NCBI GenBank assembly: GCA_030159075.1
Contig: BROG01000110.1
Location: forward strand, 1,028,501-1,092,500
DNA length: 64,000 nucleotides
Direction of reading: 5' to 3'
Source: Atrina japonica
Taxonomy: Eukaryota > Mollusca > Bivalvia > Pterioida > Pinnidae
Numbering within the stretch: position 1 is the stretch's first letter; each line of letters starts with the position of its first letter. The translations under genes were made by a program, and so were the position numbers. Positions 22,980 to 34,681 of this stretch are shown piece after piece. The notes under the pieces are model-generated. The model was not told where the DNA came from, ran no database searches, and was given only the letters and a program-made list of their open reading frames with translations.

Positions 22980-24200
22980 TGGCACTAAAAAACACTTTAT
23001 TGAGATGTTTCGTGGCATATTGCATATAATGCAATTATTCAAGGATTTTTTTTTCATTTTCTTTTAAAACATTAGGGTTTAAAAGCCATTGCTCATAGAA
23101 AAAATGAATACTTATATTTATATATACTACAAATTTTCTGTGAATCTGTAGTTCGCTGGATACAAATTAATTCCATACTCTGCGGGGGTCCATATGAAGA
23201 AACAGCTCAACAACTATCTTTTTTGATATCATTTTGAAAGAAACTAGTGATATTGAAAATCTTGAATATTTATTCTCAGATTTGGTTCGTGGTTATTAAT
23301 ATTCGACCGGCAACCATGTAGTTAGCAAACAGTCGTTTGTGACATGCTGTTTTACAACAAATTTCCGTTTGAATTCTGATATATAATCTATGGAATATAC
23401 CACAAAAAGTTTGAGTGTGACTTAAGAAAAACAAGAAACCAGCTATTATTCAGTCATGACAACTGAAAGTTTTATTTAACGTTTTTACCAGTCAGCTGGA
23501 ATGCTGTGATGACTAAGTATTTCAGCATATAGCCTACTAGCAAATCCTTCAAATCAATTGAAACAAGACAAATACATATTATGTTGTGAAAAAAACCCCC
23601 AGACTTTTATTGGTCTGTTTTAAAGTTAATTATCGACAACTTAGTTATGGAAAACCCATTTAGGCCTATAATAGATTCACGTGTTAAGTAGGACAATTAA
23701 GTATTTAACAGCTGATCATATATTTTATAACACGAACACGATAATTATATAATGTATCCCGTCAATGACTCCATTACTGATTACTGGGAAACCTATTATC
23801 ACTACTTATGCTCGGCATTGACATTGCAGGTTGTGAGCAAAAAGGTGGGCTTCAGAATTAGCAAAGATTGGAGATGAAATGCGAGATGGAGCTGATTTCA
23901 CACGATGTGGTTTACGAATTGTTTCTGACAAAAAATATCCGGTGATGGAAAAACGACCTGTTTTTCAGAGGTGATTGAAAAAGTTGCACTAGGCCTAACT
24001 CTTTTTTCTGTTCAACAGACAAGTCACAACTGTAACTTAAATTTATGTGGCCTGTGGTTCTGGTCAAAACATGACATGATCTATCGCGATATGGGTCAAT
24101 GGACAGACGTAATCTTCTGTTTCTGATTTCTGTAATTTTGTTTGTTTTGTGGTAATGCATGGCTTTTAAGATTCAATAAATAAATAATAAATAAATATGT
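22980..24200 (+). repeat. Hairpin-ended dispersed repeat, copy A
   Basis: Homologous to 50385-51790 and, inverted, to 29345-30566: the shared stretches include TTTGAATTCTGA, AAGTTTGAGTGTGACTTA, CATGACAACTGAAAGT, AAAGTTGCACTAGGCCTAAC and TGTTTTGTGGTAATG. The terminal hairpin near 23040-23130 is degenerate. No coding capacity. Confidence 0.75.
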
Positions 24201-24424
24201 TATGTAGTCAGAATAGAAATGGAATTTAAATTAAGTAAATGTGTTGCCTTCGGGCTCTTTGGGACCTTCATACATGTATATATATTTCAACGGTATCGTA
24301 TGAATTAAAAAAGTTGACAGTAGGTAAAAGTAATATTTGAATACGTAAAATACATTAAGGTTAGTGCTAGACGATATGACATTTGATTATTTTGTGATTG
24401 TTAATACATTATAAAAACTACAAA

Positions 24425-25920
24425 ATAAACAAGAGGCCCAATGGGCCTTAACGGTCACCTGAGAACAATTTCCTGTCAAGTTTGGTTGGTTAAAATTTGT
24501 CCAAGGGTTCTGTCTAACATTTGACAAAAAAAAAGAAAAAAAAGAAAAAAATAATTAAAATCCAAAAAGGAAAAAAAAAGAAAGCAAAATTAATATTTTC
24601 TGTTTACTTAGATGTCTGTGAACTTGACCTTTGACCATTTCCTCAAAATGATCCTTAGATAATTTCTAGCAACTTTCTGATATATCTTTGTATTAAAAAA
24701 ATCAATCAGTTTTGAGTTATCAAGGCATTTGTATACAATTGTACTCTGTGTTATTCAATTTCAATCACCCCCTTTTTAACCGTTTATTGACAGAATCCAT
24801 TTTCAAAACACCAGAAATCTAATTAAAGGGAGATAACTCCCATTAGCGAGGACGTGACAATTTAGGCTTTGTTAACTTTTTTGTAGATCTTTGCTTACTA
24901 AAAATTTCTGCTTCTTTTACTTTTGCTCTAGCTATTATCCTTGTAAAAATAAATGTCAATAAACATCCAAAAACATGAAAAATCAACTTAAAAGGGGAAA
25001 TAAATCTCATAAGGGGTTACGTGAATATTTTGGCCATGTTGATTTTTTGTAGATCTTTGCATGCTGAACGATTTTGCTTCTTTCACATTTACTGTAGCTA
25101 TTATATTTTTCAAGGTAATGTCAATAAACATCCAAAAACACGAAAAATCAACTTAAAAGGGGAAAAAACTCTCATTAGGCGTGACCTGATATTTCGGTCC
25201 TATAGACGTCTTTGTAGATCTTTGCGTGCTGAACAATTTTGTTCCTTCAACTTTTACTCTAATTATTATACTTTTCAAGATAATGTCAACAAACATCCAA
25301 AAACATGAAAAATCAACTTAAAATGGGAAATAACACCCATAAGGTGTTACCTGACAATTTCGGCCCTGTTGACTTTTTTGTAGATCTTTGCGTGCGGATC
25401 ATTTTTGTTTCTTTCACTTTTTACAAAATAATGTGAAAAAACATTCCAAAAACGTGAGAAATCCACAAAAAGGGGAAATAACTCACATAAGGGTCGACCA
25501 GACAATTTCCACCAAAATAAAATATTGGTAGATTTTTGCAAGCTGCTCATTTTAAGGTAACAATTTTTTCTCTAGCTTTAATAATTTTGGAGATACATAT
25601 ATTAAATAAAAAGTATCTGATGACTCATTCGCTCTATATTTAGCCATGGCAACCATGTTTGGTCCTAGCCCCTTTTCATCTGTAAACTTTATGTTGCTTT
25701 ACATGGCTATACTTCCTGTCAAGTTTGGTTCAAAGTAGCCTAATGGTTCTCGAGAAGTAGTCAAAAATGTCTAAACTTTTACAAAAAACTTACATTTTCC
25801 ATTTATTTAGGTGCCTGTGACTTTGACCTCATGATCCTTAGATAATTCCTAACAAATTTCTCATATATCTTTGTATAAAAAAAGTCAATCAGTTTTGAGT
25901 TATTAAGCAATTTGTAATAC
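24425..25920. repeat. Tandem repeat array (~170-bp units) with bivalve-type repeat ends
   Basis: Units run AAACATGAAAAATCAACTT, AAAGGGGAAATAA, TTTTGTAGATCTTTGC and GTCAATAAACATCC, about four to five copies between 24800 and 25560. The array is flanked by related segments (ACAATTTCCTGTCAAGTTTGG at 24460, CTTCCTGTCAAGTTTGGTT at 25708), suggesting duplication of a larger element. Confidence 0.75.
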
Positions 25921-26093
25921 AATTGTACAATGTGTTACTGAAGCGCCCCGTAGTGGCTAAAAAGACCCCCCCCCCCCAAAAAAAAAAAACGAATGAAAAA
26001 GCAGTATCGATGATATAATATTGATGTAAATAATCAACCTGAAAATAATAACAACTGTTAAATACACGGGCACATACATACACACACACACAC

Positions 26094-26275
<182 letters not shown>

Positions 26276-26558
26276 TTGATTTATCAGTTATTAGGACTGT
26301 AAAACATATGTCAGGGTAAATGTGAATAGGTGGAAATTAATTATACGTTCAAGTATATTCTTATACGTGTGTTATATTGATATATAGGTAATAATATTAA
26401 ATAAATACCCAGGTTACTGTAATTTGCAATATAACATTGTATTTTCGATTGTGCTCACTGAGTTTCAATTGACAACCGACGTATCAGAGGGTTATATATT
26501 GTATATTTATTTCATTATTCCCGTATCCTTTTATGGGTATACACTTTTTTTAATGGAT

Positions 26559-28110
26559 ATTTATATACTGGTACCAGCAGACAAAGCCTCAAATAATATA
26601 GTTTTTATTTCTAAGGCACATTACTATAATTGTTTATTAGAAGAACCTGGGTTTAATACGAATTCTGGAAATCCTACATACACACGTAGCTCACTTTCAA
26701 AGGACGAGATCCTTCAAAATCACGTGTCCGTATTACGCTCATTTGATATAGGCACAACGAATACAGATTTCGAGCTACCACATTTATATTGGATACCTAA
26801 ACTTCATAAAACCGCATATAAGCATAGATACATAGCAGGATCCAGCAAATGTTCTACCAAACCTTTATCTTTACTCCTTACCAAGATATTGACAGCCGTT
26901 AAGGAGAAACTTCAACAATACTGTACAGTTGCTTATTTCAGAAGCGGTGTAAATCAGATGTGGATACTTAAAAATTCTAAACAGCTTTTAGAAAATTTGA
27001 AGGCACACAATTTTTCTTGAATTCACAGTATCAAAACTTATGACCTCTCTACTCTTTACACTACTATTCCACATAAAAAATTAAAAGAAAGACTTTTCAG
27101 CATCATAGACAACTGTTTTTTTTTCACTAAAGGTGGTACCCCAAAATTTAAATATCTAGTGATTGGCTATCAGGATACTTATTTCGTCAAACGCCACTAT
27201 GATTCAACACATAAATACACTGAAGTTGATAAAAAACATGCTGGAATTTCTAATAGACAATATATTTGTAATGTTCGGAGACGTGGTCTTTCAATAAACT
27301 GTTGGCATTCCTATTGGAACCAATTGTGCTCCTTTATTGGCCGACCTGTTCCTTTATTCATACGAAGCAGACTTCATTCAGAAAATGCTGAATCAAAAGA
27401 AGAAAAAGTTAGCGGTGTCCTTTAATATGACATTTAGATATATCGACGACGTTTTGTCAATTAATAATGACAATTTTCATACATATGCCAATGCGATATA
27501 TCCCACGGAACTTGAAATTAAAGATACAACAGAATCAAGCACACGCTTCATACTTAGACATGTTACTTAATATAAACACAGACGGGAAATTAGCAACTAA
27601 GCTATACGACAAACGCGACGATTTCGGCTTTCCCATCGTAAATTTTCCACATTTAAGTAGTAATATCCCTCAGTCACCCTCATATGGAGTTTATATTGCA
27701 CAAATGATCCGATATGCCAGGGGTGTGTACAATATATGAAGATTTCATATACAGAGATAAACTACTCACTGACAAATTATTGACACAGGGATATCGAAAA
27801 ACCGCGTTTAATGTCAACGTTCCGCAAATTTTACGGTCGGTATAATAGTCTTGTTTGCGACTACTCTGTTTCACTAAGTGAAATGTTGAGTTGCCTTTTC
27901 GTTGGCGGTTGTTGAGACGTCTGTACCAATTGTGACGAGGATATACTCCACACGTGTTTCATTGGACTTGACTGTGGACTCACGGCGGGTGTGACCGGTC
28001 GACAGGGGATGCTTACTCCTCTGTGGCACCTGATCCCACCTCTTGGTTTCCAGAGGTCTGTGTTTGTCCATTTTTGCCGGATTTGTATATATGCCCTGGA
28101 CATTCTATGC
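26559..28110 (+). pseudogene. Penelope-like element copy 1 (broken RT)
   Basis: The RT of this copy starts with LVPADKASNNIVFISK and continues with LYWIPKLHKT, STKPLSLLLTKIL and YDLSTLYTTIPHKKLKERLF. It then shows GIP-x-GTNCAPL-type sequence in shifted frames, FRYIDDVLSINN near 27435-27465 and KLYDKRDDFGFPIV, ending with the conserved 3' UTR. Inactivating changes include a TGA at 27018-27020 (CGA in copy 2, so a CpG decay), an expanded T run near 27120, and indels around 27230-27330. RT family assignment is from motifs; no GIY-YIG endonuclease was seen. Confidence 0.78.
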
Positions 28111-28194
28111 AAATTTAAATAACTGTGAAGAGATGCAATATATGAAGCGGGCGAACAGCTCAAATCGTGTGAGGAAAGCCGCAAAGTACGGTTC

Positions 28195-28501
28195 CATAGA
28201 GGGGACGTTACCCAAATTAGTTAGTCGTTCGAACGAGATAATCAACCAATGAAAAATTAGCATTATGTCGTGGGAACGACATAGCAACTCATGGGAACGA
28301 CATAAAATAATTTTCCAAGCACAAATATTTTGTGGGAACCATAGAATAACTCGTGGGAATGAGATAAAATATTTTTTTCAAGCTGCGATATCTCGTGGGA
28401 TCGACATAATAAATCGTGGGAACGAGACAAAAATAATTTTTCAAGTGTTAATATCTCGTGGGAGCGAGATAAAAAATAATTTTGCAAGCGTCCCCTCTAT
28501 G
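28195..28501. mobile_element. MITE with 13-bp TIRs and internal palindromes
   Basis: Terminal inverted repeats CATAGAGGGGACG (28195-28207) and CGTCCCCTCTATG (28489-28501) are perfect. The inside holds at least five palindromic units of the form TCGTGGGAACGA or ATCTCGTGGGAGCGAGAT separated by A/T-rich spacers. No ORF. No clear target-site duplication was found. Confidence 0.8.
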
Positions 28502-28744
28502 CCACCAAATGTATGGGAAGTGTAGCTATGGAATGCTATGGAAGTCACACATTAGATCAGGACCGTCGGAAGTGAGGTTCACCCAACAGTACAGTACTAG
28601 TATTATTGTTGTTTATACATCGTAAACATATGTACCCATGTGGGCTAACAAATCCTTGTACACAATGGTTTGTTAGTTTCATTGCTCGAAATGATAAGTG
28701 ATACACAAAATTTATTCATACTAATTTTGAGACCAAATCATAAG

Positions 28745-28925
28745 ATTCCATTAGACTTTTAATTCCAACCAATTTTCCGGGTTCTTTTTACCTGCCGACA
28801 TCTTCTGTGACACGGGACCTCAAGTTTTACTGTCAAAAGACAGGAAGCCAATCTGCCGCCGGCGGGACTCGAACTCACGATCCAGAGTCGAGCACGCTAC
28901 CGACTGAACCAGGCCGGCTCTACGG
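28745..28925 (-). mobile_element. tRNA-derived SINE, 3'-truncated
   Basis: On the minus strand: A box GGTTCAGTCGGTAGCG, B box GAGTTCGAGTCCCGCC, then GGTCCCGTGTCACAGAAGAT. Same family as 47460-47746, and ends inside the body. Confidence 0.8.
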
Positions 28926-29344
28926 AAGGGAGAAATAAAATAATCGAATCAATATAGGCTAAGGCCATTCCAATTTTGCTTTCTTTTTGTTTAATGGGAA
29001 AAAAGAAAGATCGTCAAGTTTTGTCTGTTCGACGCGTGTTCGTCACGACCAAGGGAGTTCGCCGAAGTAGGACAGAGTGTTTGCTATGTGGACGCGGTCT
29101 ACACATGCAGTATCCAAACAGGCACTACAACCTATCTACAGTCTTGAATATACTCGTGTATGCGTGCAGTATCCGTTAAATACATTTATTTTATAATTGG
29201 TTATTTTGTTTGTATTTCTTCTCTATGCACATTCTTCAATATAATGAGGACCCTATTTTGTTTGTGTTTCTATTTAGTCTATAATGATCTAATTTATAAA
29301 ATATTAGCGAATGATTAGCAGATTTCTGTAAAACAAACTAGATA

Positions 29345-30566
29345 TATATTACCATTCATCTACTGTAACTTTACATACCGACTGCAATTCCCTTCATTGC
29401 AAGTATATAGAGATATATATTGCATATTCCGGTAAATACAGTCGCGTGCCCCGAGTATTAACCACTTTACTTTTCAGCGTAAGAATACATGAGCGAATCA
29501 ATAAAGAATAGATTCACATGTTTATTTCTTATATACTTAATCTTAAAAGCCATACATTAGGCCTACCACAAAACAAATAAAAATCACAGAAAAAAATCGG
29601 AAACACGAGACTACACATGTAGCACATTGTACAGCCTACACGCCCATATCGCGATATATCTAGGTCATGTTATGACCAGAACCACAGACCACCGTTACAA
29701 CAGAAAGAAAGAATGTAAGGCCTACTGCAACTTTGTCAAGCATATTTTGATAAACAAGTCGATTTGTTTGCCTTCACTGGATATTCCTGTCAGAAACAAT
29801 TCGTCACCCGCATCGTGTGAAATTAGGTCGTGTAAAATGGGCCTACTTACGTAGGTTACGTACCAATCAGTCCTCGTGGTTCCCAGCTGCTTGGTAAAAA
29901 TGTCAAATAAAATGGCTACTTTCAGTTGTCATAAATTAATATTAGCTGTCTCACTTCTTGTAAGTCACACTAAATCTTTCTATAGTATATCCCATTAATA
30001 ATTTAGCAGAATTCAAACGTAAATTCGTTGTAAATACATTATTCAGCATACTCATGGGCGCAGCCATTTGCAATTTCAATTCTGTTCTGACACTTTTAAC
30101 CTTCCGGTTACCAAGCAGACGAATATTCTAAAATAACTTAAAAACAAATCTGACACTTATTCAAAATTTTCCATATCACTAGTTTCTTTCAAAATGATAT
30201 GTAAATAAGAAAACAAACCTTAATTCCATTTAGTATTTCCGGACAGAAAAGGGGAACTACTTCTCGTCTCACACAGCAGTTTAGCTGTTACATCATATGA
30301 AAAAACCTCCTACCGCAAAGCTAATTACATCGAATGAATTTCATAACCAGCTGACTACAGATTAAAAAAAATGGTAATATATATAAATATAAGGATTGTT
30401 TTTCATTTTTGGACTGCATCGAGTATAAAGGCCATGCATTATGGAAAAAATTCAAATTTTTTTCCATAATGCATTGCCTTTATACTTGATGAAGTCCAGA
30501 ATTTTTTCCATGATGCATTGAATTTATACTCGATGAAGTCCAAAAAATGAAAAACAATCCTTAAGA
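29345..30566 (-). repeat. Hairpin-ended dispersed repeat, copy B
   Basis: Inverted copy of the element at 50385-51790 without its SINE insertion; the empty site reads GTTACAACAG at about 29696. The body includes CAATTCCCTTCATTGCAAG at one end and the hairpin (30394-30566) at the other. A few short ORFs have no family match. Confidence 0.82.
30394..30566. repeat. Long terminal hairpin of copy B
   Basis: AAGGATTGTTTTTCATTTTT at the left pairs with its reverse complement at the right end (AAAAATGAAAAACAATCCTT). Inner arms ATGCATTATGG/CCATAATGCAT add a second stem, and a third partial arm repeats GAGTATAAA/TTTATACTTGAT. Confidence 0.85.
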
Positions 30567-30593
30567 ATTTCACCTGGCCTGGGGCCTGTTTTA

Positions 30594-30708
30594 CGAAAGG
30601 CCGTAAGTCCTAAATCATAAGTCTTAGTCCTAATTGTCACGGAATTGACCAATCAGCGATGCGATGGCATGGTAGTTAGGACTTAAAGTTAGGATTTTAG
30701 ACCTTTCG
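30594..30708. mobile_element. Short MITE, ~33-bp imperfect TIRs
   Basis: Left CGAAAGGCCGTAAGTCC and AAATCATAAG; right AGTTAGGATTTTAGACCTTTCG. The arms are inverted with several mismatches. It encloses a CCAATCAG-containing core. Confidence 0.55.
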
Positions 30709-31174
30709 ATCTCCATATGGGACGAGAGTTAAGATTGTAAATTGTATGTCTGTAAGACTATCCTTTGTGTAGGGCCCATAAAGCTTCTCCTGCATTTTTT
30801 TAAATGAGGCAGAACTATCGTATACAAAATGTACAAAAAGCAACGTTTTTACTAACGTGAACGATTAACGCCCTTGATCGGTTCTTTTCATATCCGATTG
30901 GGCGTGAAAGCTAACCAGTTAAAATGTTTCTCGTCGTTCTCGAAAAATCATGAACCCAATCACTATATGATTTAGCGGAGCTTGGATTTCCATTTCAAAT
31001 TTGAGAATAAATCGAGGATATAAATGTTCGGAAAAACAAAGAATATTTATTGAACGTGTACTGCAAATTAATGATAGGTTTACAATTGTAATTTTATGTA
31101 AAATCAGAACTTTCTTTCACCAGTAATTTGAAAAAATCTCGAGTAGTCAATAGACCCTTTAGACTGCGGTCCAG

Positions 31175-31300
31175 TGAATTTGCCGGTCCTCTGGTTGGCA
31201 AAATGATACAGATTCCCCGAAAATTATGTCAAGAAACAAACAGTTGCTATAACGACGTCTCTATGTTTTCCAGGTATCTGTATCATTTTGAAGACTAGCA
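31175..31300. mobile_element. Small palindromic insertion in the left arm
   Basis: 15-bp perfect inverted repeats CAAAATGATACAGAT (31199-31213) and ATCTGTATCATTTTG (31276-31290). The corresponding position in the right arm lacks the segment, so it postdates the arm duplication or was lost from the right. Confidence 0.6.
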
Positions 31301-31314
31301 AGTAGTTATAGGCA

Positions 31315-31433
31315 GCTCCATGGTGCGTAATTTGAATTTTGCCGCTAGGGGGCGCCACCAGTGGCGCTGTTGATGACGTCATCAGAATACTGGCTTCTGA
31401 TTGGTAAATTCAAATGCGCACCATGGAGCCGCC
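31315..31433. repeat. 119-bp palindromic module in left arm
   Basis: The ends GGCAGCTCCATGGTGCG and CGCACCATGGAGCCGCC are inverted. The module encloses a CTCF-like site, a CACC-AGTGGCGC palindrome and a TGACGTCA. The same module lies at about 41903-42025 in the right arm. Confidence 0.75.
31342..31356 (+). promoter_or_regulatory. CTCF-core-like site, left arm
   Basis: CCGCTAGGGGGCGCC fits the CTCF core CCRSYAGRKGGCRSY at all 15 positions. The partner is on the opposite strand at 41976-41990. Function in this species is inference. Confidence 0.5.
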
Positions 31434-31443
31434 TGTGACGTCA
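31374..31443. promoter_or_regulatory. Paired CRE-like sites, left arm
   Basis: TGACGTCA occurs at 31374-31381 and 31436-31443. The same octamer occurs at 34334-34341 and, inside the 14-bp palindrome ATGTGACGTCACAT, at 38802-38813 between two divergent genes. Confidence 0.6.
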
Positions 31444-31548
31444 TAACCGGAAGTGCGTCATACCGGAAGTGAGGTCATACCGGAAGTGCGTCATACCGTA
31501 AGTGAGGTCATACCGTAAGTGCGTCATACCGGAAGTGAGGTCATGTTG
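31440..31548 (+). promoter_or_regulatory. ETS-like CCGGAAGTG array, left arm
   Basis: Units of the form TCATACCGGAAGTGAGG or TCATACCGGAAGTGCG recur about six times with period ~17 bp, two having CCGTAAGT. ACCGGAAGT is the consensus ETS/GABP site. The right arm has the inverse array at about 41755-41886. A GGCGGCCATTTTGG (YY1-like) and a GTGCGCATGTGCGAG (NRF1-like) lie further in (31623, 31992). Confidence 0.6.
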
Positions 31549-31728
31549 TCATGGCAATAAGGAGAAAGAGCCAATCGTTGAGTTTGGAGGCGTGTCTATG
31601 AGCGGAAGTGAAAGGTTGTGGGGGCGGCCATTTTGGTTAAGGAGCCAATGAGAGCCTTCGTTACAAGAGGTTGGGGTCACGAGAAGTCACGTGAGTTCCC
31701 GAGAAGTCAACGGGAAGAGAGAGAAGTT

Positions 31729-31945
31729 GGGTTTTTCCAGTTTTGAGCTGAGAGTGAATCTATTTTTAGAACCGAAACTTTGGGTTTTTCCAGTTTTGAG
31801 CTGAGAGTGAATCTATTTTTAGAACCGAAACTTTGGGTTTTTCCAGTTTTGAGCTGAGAGTGAATCTATTTTTAGAACCGAAACTTTGGGTTTTTCCAGT
31901 TTTGAGCTGAGAGTGAATCTATTTTTAGAACCGAAACTTTGGGGT
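31729..31945 (+). repeat. 53-bp tandem repeat, four units
   Basis: Unit: GGGTTTTTCCAGTTTTGAGC, then TGAGAGTGAATC and TTTTTAGAACCGAAACTTT. The right arm keeps two full units (41515-41630, inverse). A single fragment lies at 33515-33550. Confidence 0.9.
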
Positions 31946-32057
31946 TTTCCAGGTTTGTGAAACTCGTAGTTGGTGGCGCCACCGTCGTTAAGAGTGCGCA
32001 TGTGCGAGAAGCGGTAGGTCGAGCTCGATTCAAGCTTGAAGTAAGACTTGTAGAGTA

Positions 32058-32275
32058 TGTACAAAGGGAGATTACTCTCTATAGACTCTATAGGTGAAAC
32101 AAAGGGAGATTACTCTGTATAGACTGTATAGATGAAACAAAGGGAGATTACTCTGTATAGACTGTATAGACTGTATAGATGAAACAAAGGGAGATTACTC
32201 TGTATAGACTGTATAGATGAAACAAAGGGATATTACTCTGTATAGACTATTGGGTGGAACAAAAGGGGAGATGAC
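32058..32275 (+). repeat. ~37-bp tandem repeat
   Basis: Unit: ACAAAGGGAGATTACTCTG, TATAGACTGTATAGATGA; about six copies. The inverse array with about seven copies is at 41028-41305. Confidence 0.9.
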
Positions 32276-32409
32276 TCTTTATGGACTGTATGCATTCAAC
32301 CAGAGAGGGAGGGTGGGTAGCGAAACAGGAAGGTTAGGAAGGGTAGCCATCTTGGGTATGGAATCATGGGATATCTAGGGACTGACTAATCTCACGGCAG
32401 GAGTGAGAA

Positions 32410-32537
32410 CTATAGAACATGTGTAACGTATTCAAAGTTTGTCAAAGTGATCAAGTGTGTACCGTTCTCATGTTTCCAAGTTTGTCAAAGTGATCAAGTG
32501 TGTACCGTTCTCATGTTTCCAAGTTTGTCAAAGTGAT

Positions 32538-32568
<31 letters not shown>

Positions 32569-32570
32569 CG
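32410..32570 (+). repeat. ~41-bp CCGTTCTCATGTTTCC repeat and (GT)n
   Basis: Unit: GTGTACCGTTCTCATG, TTTCCAAGTTTGTCAAAGTG. Related inverse units occur internally (36925-37310) and in the right arm (40765-40885), so the element spreads its own minisatellite. Confidence 0.85.
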
Positions 32571-33144
32571 TTCTCAAAGTTTGCAGCATGTGCAACGTTC
32601 TTAGTTATGAAGTCTCATCGTGACACAAGTGACAAAACTGTATGAAGTTGTTTCAACAAGTTTTTATATTTCTTGTACTACTGTATATAAAATAAAAAAA
32701 TGAAACACTTACCCAGAGAGAGTTTTTTTCTGACGATGTTGACTCTTCGAGCTTTGGCTGCCAAATGAGCTCTCAGCGGTCTAACTGAACCTATACTCTA
32801 GTCATGTGACTTTTTTTTTAGATAATTCTATTTTTAGTGCATGGAAAATAAAAAAAAACCCTATACCGATAGCAGTGGATTTTTCTTATGATGTTAACAC
32901 CTCGAGGTTCAGATCTCAAATGAGTTTTCACAGGCTGAACTGAACCTCTCTCTAGTCACATGACTTACTATATTTAGATTTTTATCTTATGAAGTGAATA
33001 CAACAAAAACACAACAATTAACAAACACAAATAAAAATTTAATGTTGAATATACGCGATTAAATAGTGTGTAGTCACTACGAATTAACACAAACACAAAC
33101 CCTGCATACCTTTAGTGAAGGTTTTCTTTTCGAATAAGTTGGGT

Positions 33145-33160
33145 GGCCCTTAAAAGGGCC
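33145..33160 (-). terminator. Histone-type 3' stem-loop A
   Basis: Minus strand GGCCCT-TTTA-AGGGCC: perfect 6-bp stem, 4-nt loop, then ACCCA, and 15 nt on CGAAAAGAAAACC, a purine block like the histone downstream element. Confidence 0.75.
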
Positions 33161-33236
33161 GTTTGGTTTTCGGGTTAAAAAACCCTGTGCTTTACAAGCA
33201 CCGACAAAACACAATCTTCAGCCTTAGGGCCTCAGC

Positions 33237-33371
33237 TCAGCTACACGTAGTGACGTACCATCTTAATAATCCAGTCTTCTGTTGATCATAGAACTCACAC
33301 TCCTGGGACGCAATCTTTAGTTTCTTTAGGGTGTACCAGGGTTTCAGCCTCCAGGAAAGTACTACGTTCAT
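33237..33371 (-). CDS. Small orphan gene A (44 aa), histone-type 3' end
   Basis: The start is the ATG at 33371, preceded by a TATAAAAAG box (33444-33436) and a CCAATCATC-containing region; the frame ends TGA. 16 of 33 central residues match the 77-aa gene at 40029-40262 (KPxY, LKxASQE, EF/EY, QKxG, R). It lacks that protein's Ala- and Cys-rich tail. The 3' stem-loop is 77 nt after the stop. It is the left-arm homologue of the right-arm gene and may be functional or decaying. No known domain. Not a histone by any motif. Confidence 0.5.
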   Translation of the reverse strand: MNVVLSWRLKPWYTLKKLKIASQECEFYDQQKTGLLRWYVTTCS

Positions 33372-34534
33372 CACATTTGTTAAAATTTTGTGTCTTCTGA
33401 AACGAATTGCGGGCGGTGAAAACAGACGCGCACAGCTTTTTATATGACCAGTACAGCGCACGCGACGTTCTCCGTCTCATCAACTTTGACCTCTCTGATG
33501 ATTGGCTATAGAGAGCTGAGTGAATCTATTTTTAGAACCGAAAGTTTAGGTATTTAGGGTATTCCCCTAATGGCATGATTCAGCTAAATAGACGTTGTTT
33601 GAACTCTTATGTTTTTAATTAGATCTTGAAATTTACTGTCTGTACATGTTTCATAAGGTAAAAACTAGACCTATGTAATAAAAAATTCAAACACTCACCC
33701 ATGCTGGCAGTGGTTTTCTATTAATTCTAATGATGTTGACACCTCGAGCTTCTGATCTCAAATGAGTACTCAGAGGCCTAATTGAGACTATTCTAGTTTT
33801 TTGTTCTAGTCATATGACTTACTTTTTACTTCTGAAATATTTTATATTTTAATGCAAGCACAATTATCTAGACCCTATCTAATAAAAAATAAAACACTCA
33901 TTCATACTGCCTACTAGTAGTGGTTTTCTTATCATTATGATGTTAACACCTCGAGGTTCAGATCTCAAATTAGTTTTCACGGACTTAACTGGACCTCTCT
34001 CTAGTCACATGACTTACTATACTTAGACTTTAATCAAGTGAATACTTCAGTCATTACAAAAGCACAGATGAAATAAAACGTTCAACGTTGAACGAATATA
34101 CACTGATACAGTAGCGAGTAGCATCCTAACGATTGTCATTCTATTTTACCTAAGTAAACACACCCGAGTCGTTCGATGTCGAATGACAGTTTATTAAGTA
34201 CGCTAATCTGTGTATTGGTGCATTGAAAATGCATCAAGAGTACGCGTTTTTATCTTTACAAGATCAAAATCTTACCGTGACTGACATTACAAAATGGCGA
34301 GACCTACCATCCTGCAAGACAAGTACAGTCAGGTGACGTCACACTAGTGCCATCAGCTGACATGTCTAAGCGGATTTCAACTCTAAATCGTTTCTGGCTT
34401 ATGATCTAAATGAAGTTCGCACCCTAAGTAGTGTTTAGTCGCTACAATATGTTAAACTTGCTGCTACAGAATAACACAACATACATAAAACATGCATACT
34501 TTTAGCTAAGGTTTTTTTTTCTAATAAGATGGGT

Positions 34535-34550
34535 GGCCCTTAAAGGGACC
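34535..34550 (-). terminator. Histone-type 3' stem-loop B (degenerate)
   Basis: GGTCCC-TTTA-AGGGCC: one wobble and one mismatch in the stem. Followed by ACCCAT and a TTAGAAAAAAAAACC block. Confidence 0.5.
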
Positions 34551-34681
34551 GCTGATTGCTCCGAAAAGCTGAATAAGGGGGACTCTAGTATTTTGTCGAA
34601 TAGTCGTACGTATTGTACAGTGTTAAAAGTGGAGGCTAAGGTCTAGTTGGTCCCTGGTGTTGTGTAGTAGGCGAAGATGGT

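Larger units (their letters stand above)
31153..33512 (+). repeat. Left inverted arm
   Basis: From outside in: palindromic segment with CTCF-like and CRE-like motifs, CCGGAAGTG array, 53-bp repeats, ~37-bp repeats, ~41-bp CCGTTCTCATGTTTCCAAG repeats, a CTCGAAGAGTCAAC-type motif, then a small gene with its promoter. The reverse complement of 39902-42070 follows the same order, with length differences in the tandem blocks. Confidence 0.85.
32730..34025 (+). repeat. Four dispersed copies of an ~85-bp motif
   Basis: At 32735, 32888, 33730 and 33943: GATGTT(A/G)ACxCCTCGAG, TC-TCAAATGAGTTTTCA, then CTAGTCACATGACTTAC. Spacing is irregular (150-850 bp). The motif also occurs at the inner edge of the right arm (about 40490-40545). 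Confidence 0.75.

Noticed and set aside
28860..28922. Possible tRNA gene
   Set aside because: Same SINE family as 47460-47746.
31819..32064. 81-aa minus ORF and its counterpart 41387-41647
   Set aside because: Runs through the 53-bp tandem repeats and is not consistent between arms.
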